A DNA stretch of 64,000 nucleotides from Sporobolomyces roseus. Taxonomy: Eukaryota > Basidiomycota > Microbotryomycetes > Sporidiobolales > Sporidiobolaceae. Positions 61,417 through 64,000 of the stretch are shown here, piece after piece. The position numbers were made by a program, and so were the translations under genes. The notes under the pieces were generated by a model. The model was not told where the DNA came from. It did no database searches and was given only the letters and a program-made list of their open reading frames with translations. Positions within the stretch are counted from its first letter, which is position 1. Each line of letters begins with the position of its first letter. The stretch is taken from NCBI GenBank assembly GCA_016617785.1, contig JADILM010000001.1, forward strand, positions 1,116,001-1,180,000. The letters run 5' to 3'.

Positions 61417-63068
61417 TCACCAAACAGTTTCTCCGATCCTCCACTGTACTCCTTTCGACTTGCAAAACTTTCCAAACTTCAAATCAGTTTTCGACAAGAC
61501 AAACTGTTTCTCAACTTTCGCTTTCTCCTTCTCCTTCTCCTTCTTGTCCTTTCCCTTCCCTTTCTCCGCCTCTTCTTCCGATTCAAGCTCGTCTTCCTCG
61601 TCTTCGTCTTGCTTCCTCTTTGACGATTTCTTCTTATCTTCCTTCTTGACAGCTACAGCTCGTTTCTTGATCCCGACACTCGTCAACTCCCTCAATCCCT
61701 CCAATTTCCCTTTCTTCAAAGCACCCTCAACTAGCTTCCTCAATCCTGACGAAGCAGTATCTTCGACTGTGAGCTCGGAGATTGTTGAAAGGTGAGGGAG
61801 AAGGGAATTGAACGAGTCCGGAGCGGGAGATGAAGGAAGGTAAGCGGTAGTGAGGAGGATAGAACGAATCTTGTGTTTCTCCTGCGACGACAGGATTGAG
61901 AGGAAAGGAGAAGGAGCATGCGCGAGTTTCTCCTTGTCGTGTGATTCATCGGCGTCTGAAGCGAGTTGATCGGATTCCTCCTCCTCCTCTTCGTCTTTGA
62001 CAGTCGCTTTCGCTTTCCCCTTGCCTTTCTCACTGCTTCCCTTCGTCAAATCTCCTCGCTTCCTCGCTTCTTTCCTCCTCTGCGCAGCAACTTGATCTCC
62101 CCACCTATCCCAAACTTTCAGCACTTCCAACCCTTTCACCTCGATTCCCTCTCCTCCTCCTGCGACAGGGTAGACCAAATTCTCAATCGCGTTCCAAGCT
62201 AGACTTCCCTCGACGTCTTCTCTCCCTCCTGAAATGGGTAGCTCGAGGGATCGTAGTTCGTGTTGTGAAGCGAGGAGGTAGCGAATCATCGTTCCCGTCA
62301 AACTCGACTTGTGGATCGAGATCTTTCGTAGTTGCGGTTCATTCAACGGCTCGCTAGGAAGTTTCGTACGACAGTCGCCGCGAAGATGGGTGATTGAGAG
62401 GGAGATGAGCGAGGGCCAGGAGGAGAGAAGTGAAAGAAGATCGTTGAACCAGATTTCTCCTTCGAGGCGGAAGTGAGTGAGGTGAGAGAGTTGAGACAAG
62501 GCCGCGAGCTTCGGAAAGAGGTGAGCGATCGGATTGTGAGCGGTTGAGGGTACATGGATTGCGAGTGAAGTGAGGGTTTCGGTAACAGACGAGATGAGAG
62601 ATTTGAGCGACAGGAGGGCTGAAGCTTGAGTGACTCCAGTAGGATAGATCGACGTGAGACTATCAGGAAGAGTGGGTGAGCCGAAGATTTCAGCTGTGAT
62701 ATGCTTCGGAATCCGACGAACCGAATTGATAGATCTTTCGTTTCCTTCGTTTCTTTCTTCTTCCTGTGTTTGACCACTTTTGCAAGCTGCGAAAAGCTAG
62801 TAATCTCGAGTGCCTCGTATAGAAGTGGAAGAGCGATCGAAGCAAAGTTCTTTCCGACGAGCGCGAGTTGTACGAGCGAAGTATTCTCGTCTATCACCTC
62901 CGATCGAGTCAGTTGCAGCGACTAATCAAGCTGAGAAGAGTGCTCACCTTGATCAGCGTAAAGCAAGATCAATGAGATGACTTCTTTTGGAACTTCGAGC
63001 GTTTTGAGCGGAGGAAGAGAAGATTCGATTTGAGGGCGATCCGTGATAGCACGCTTAGCTGGAGGCAT
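61417..63068 (-). CDS. F-box-like protein with LRR-type region and acidic/basic C-terminus
   Basis: Exons (complement): 61417-62659, 62722-62890, 62948-63068 (510 aa). The N-terminus LEVPKEVISLILLYADQ followed by SLVQLALVGKNFASIALPLL has the pattern of an F-box (Leu-Pro-like start, then Leu/Val-Cys-like, Phe and Leu-Tyr). Leucine-rich stretches follow (SALLSLKSLISSVTETLTSL, LSHLTHFRLEGEIWFNDLLS, LISLSITHLRGD). The last 200 residues alternate Lys-rich and Glu/Asp-rich runs, including EEEEEES and a KGKGKDKKEKEKEKAK tail, likely nuclear or ribonucleoprotein-associated. The second intron was placed to join SIR to LTSIYP; the other acceptors shift the frame. A role as an SCF adaptor is inference. 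Confidence 0.68.
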
Positions 63069-63407
63069 CGCACTTAGTCGTCCGAGTTGGATGGAAGTTT
63101 TAGCGAAGTTGAAAGACTGAAAGAGGGGAGAGAGAGACGAGGAAGAGGAGAAGAAAAGGAGAAAGACTTCTGGTGCGACTTCTCGCTTCGCAACGGACAA
63201 CTTTCGGATGGGAAAGGTGTTCGAATGGATTACAGTGTAGGATTAGCTAACAAGGCGAGAAAGTTGGTACTGACATTCGTATTCTGAGAGAAAGCGGAGA
63301 GAGATCAAACGAGAGGAAATGGAATCAACAAACAAAAGAGGAAGAGCGAGAGAGAACACAGAGAGGGAAACCCGAGAGACTAGATACAAGACACTGAGAA
63401 ACCGTCA
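63069..63407. other. Intergenic
   Basis: 339 bp between the F-box-like ATG and the stop of the next minus-strand gene. Purine-rich on +. No gene is supported. Confidence 0.4.
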
Positions 63408-64000
63408 CTACTCGTGACGCCAGCCATCACCTTCATCCGAAAGAACGACAAACTCATCGTCTGAATCTTCAGATTCGAGCTCGCTGCTTTCTTCGCTACT
63501 CGAGCTCGTCTCATCCTCCTCTTCGTCCTCGTCTTCACCATCTGATCCAACGACGACTTCGCTTTGCGCCCTCGACGAGAAGTTTGAAGCGGATCCACGG
63601 GTGATTGCGTCGAATTCGCTTTCAACTTCGGAGAGGGAGAAAGTCGTCGAAGGGGCGGCGGAAGTGACGGTAGCAGGGATCGAAGCTGCCTTTCCTCCTG
63701 CGTTGAGGGAAGGAGTGATGATCGAAGAAGAAGAGAGGGATCCAGAGTTGTGAAGGGTTCCAGTCGATTCAACGGTGATGTCGAGCCAGATTCGATCTCC
63801 GAACTTTACTCCATTTCCATCTTGGAGTCGGAAGAAGCTCATGAACCTTCCGTCGTCCTCGGGAGCCTTGCATTCGCATTGAACCTCAACTTCTTCTCCA
63901 GGTTGAACGTCGGGTACCTCGAAAGCTTTGACGTTCTTTTGAGCAGCGGCGAAACCTCCTACATTGACGAGTCGAGCGGAAGACCAAGGGAGTGTACCGG
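63408..64000 (-). CDS. NBR1-type Ig-like domain protein, C-terminal part (truncated by window)
   Basis: The frame is open from the window end to a stop at 63408; the 5' part lies beyond 64000. The visible N-terminal ~75 residues contain LVNVGGFAAAQK, VPDVQPGEEVEVQCECKAPE, FMSFFRLQDGNGVKFGDRIW and LDITV. This matches the central Ig-like (FW/NBR1) domain of NBR1-family autophagy receptors: Pro-Gly-Glu-Glu, then a Tyr/Phe-Arg-Leu strand, then FG-R-W-DI-V. A Ser/Thr-rich linker and a very acidic tail (GSDGEDEDEEEDE, ELESEDSDDEFVVLSDEGD) follow; the final FVVL within acidic residues could act as an Atg8-interacting motif (hydrophobic-x-x-hydrophobic). ZZ and PB1 domains, if any, would lie upstream and cannot be seen. 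Confidence 0.8.
   Translation of the reverse strand, partial: GTLPWSSARLVNVGGFAAAQKNVKAFEVPDVQPGEEVEVQCECKAPEDDGRFMSFFRLQDGNGVKFGDRIWLDITVESTGTLHNSGSLSSSSIITPSLNAGGKAASIPATVTSAAPSTTFSLSEVESEFDAITRGSASNFSSRAQSEVVVGSDGEDEDEEEDETSSSSEESSELESEDSDDEFVVLSDEGDGWRHE

Overview
The window is nuclear DNA from a basidiomycete fungus. Genes are packed about one per 2 kb on both strands, most are cut by several 50-80 nt GT-AG introns (commonly gtgagt, gtacgt or gttcg at the 5' end), and intergenic regions are pyrimidine-rich. A GDP-mannose 4,6-dehydratase (fucose-containing walls are known from Microbotryomycetes), an AA14-like LPMO and an MscS-EF-hand channel suggest Pucciniomycotina, possibly a Microbotryomycetes yeast or smut relative. 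That placement is inference. I rebuilt 32 protein genes exon by exon, checking splice phase at nearly every junction, and found one intron-containing tRNA.

Layout. 0-9 kb: ornithine decarboxylase antizyme with a +1 recoding site, a GT92-like glycosyltransferase, DPH2 and a 2OG-Fe(II) oxygenase. 9-16.6 kb: a large secreted AA14-like LPMO with two galactose-binding-like modules, PPG1-type phosphatase and the SWIM-domain recombination factor SWS1/ZSWIM7. 17-23.4 kb: ribosomal protein uS5, OMA1 protease, a secreted Gly/Tyr-rich protein and an unknown gene. 23.6-32 kb: RPT6, an ECM14-like M14 pseudo-carboxypeptidase, a BBE-type FAD oxidase, pterin dehydratase and a CsbD-like protein. 32-42.4 kb: aldo-keto reductase, tRNA-Ile(AAU), MscS channel and an R3H/G-patch protein. 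42.8-52.8 kb: CmcJ-like protein and GMC oxidoreductase (divergent), ATP synthase subunit e, YjbQ-family protein, RAD51 and a LAMTOR2-like roadblock protein. 53-64 kb: a triple zinc-finger gene, GMD, a TBC protein, ISC1, an F-box/LRR-like protein and the 3' end of a gene with an NBR1-type domain.

This is mostly a housekeeping neighbourhood, not a single cluster. Seven adjacent pairs are divergent and share short promoters (about 100-610 bp). The points most worth following are the antizyme recoding site created by splicing, the LPMO architecture, the zinc-finger gene whose introns fall at the same place in each finger, two enzyme-family members with altered catalytic residues (M14 and TBC), a GC-AG intron, and a start codon split by an intron. 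No transposons, CRISPR arrays or viral sequences were seen.
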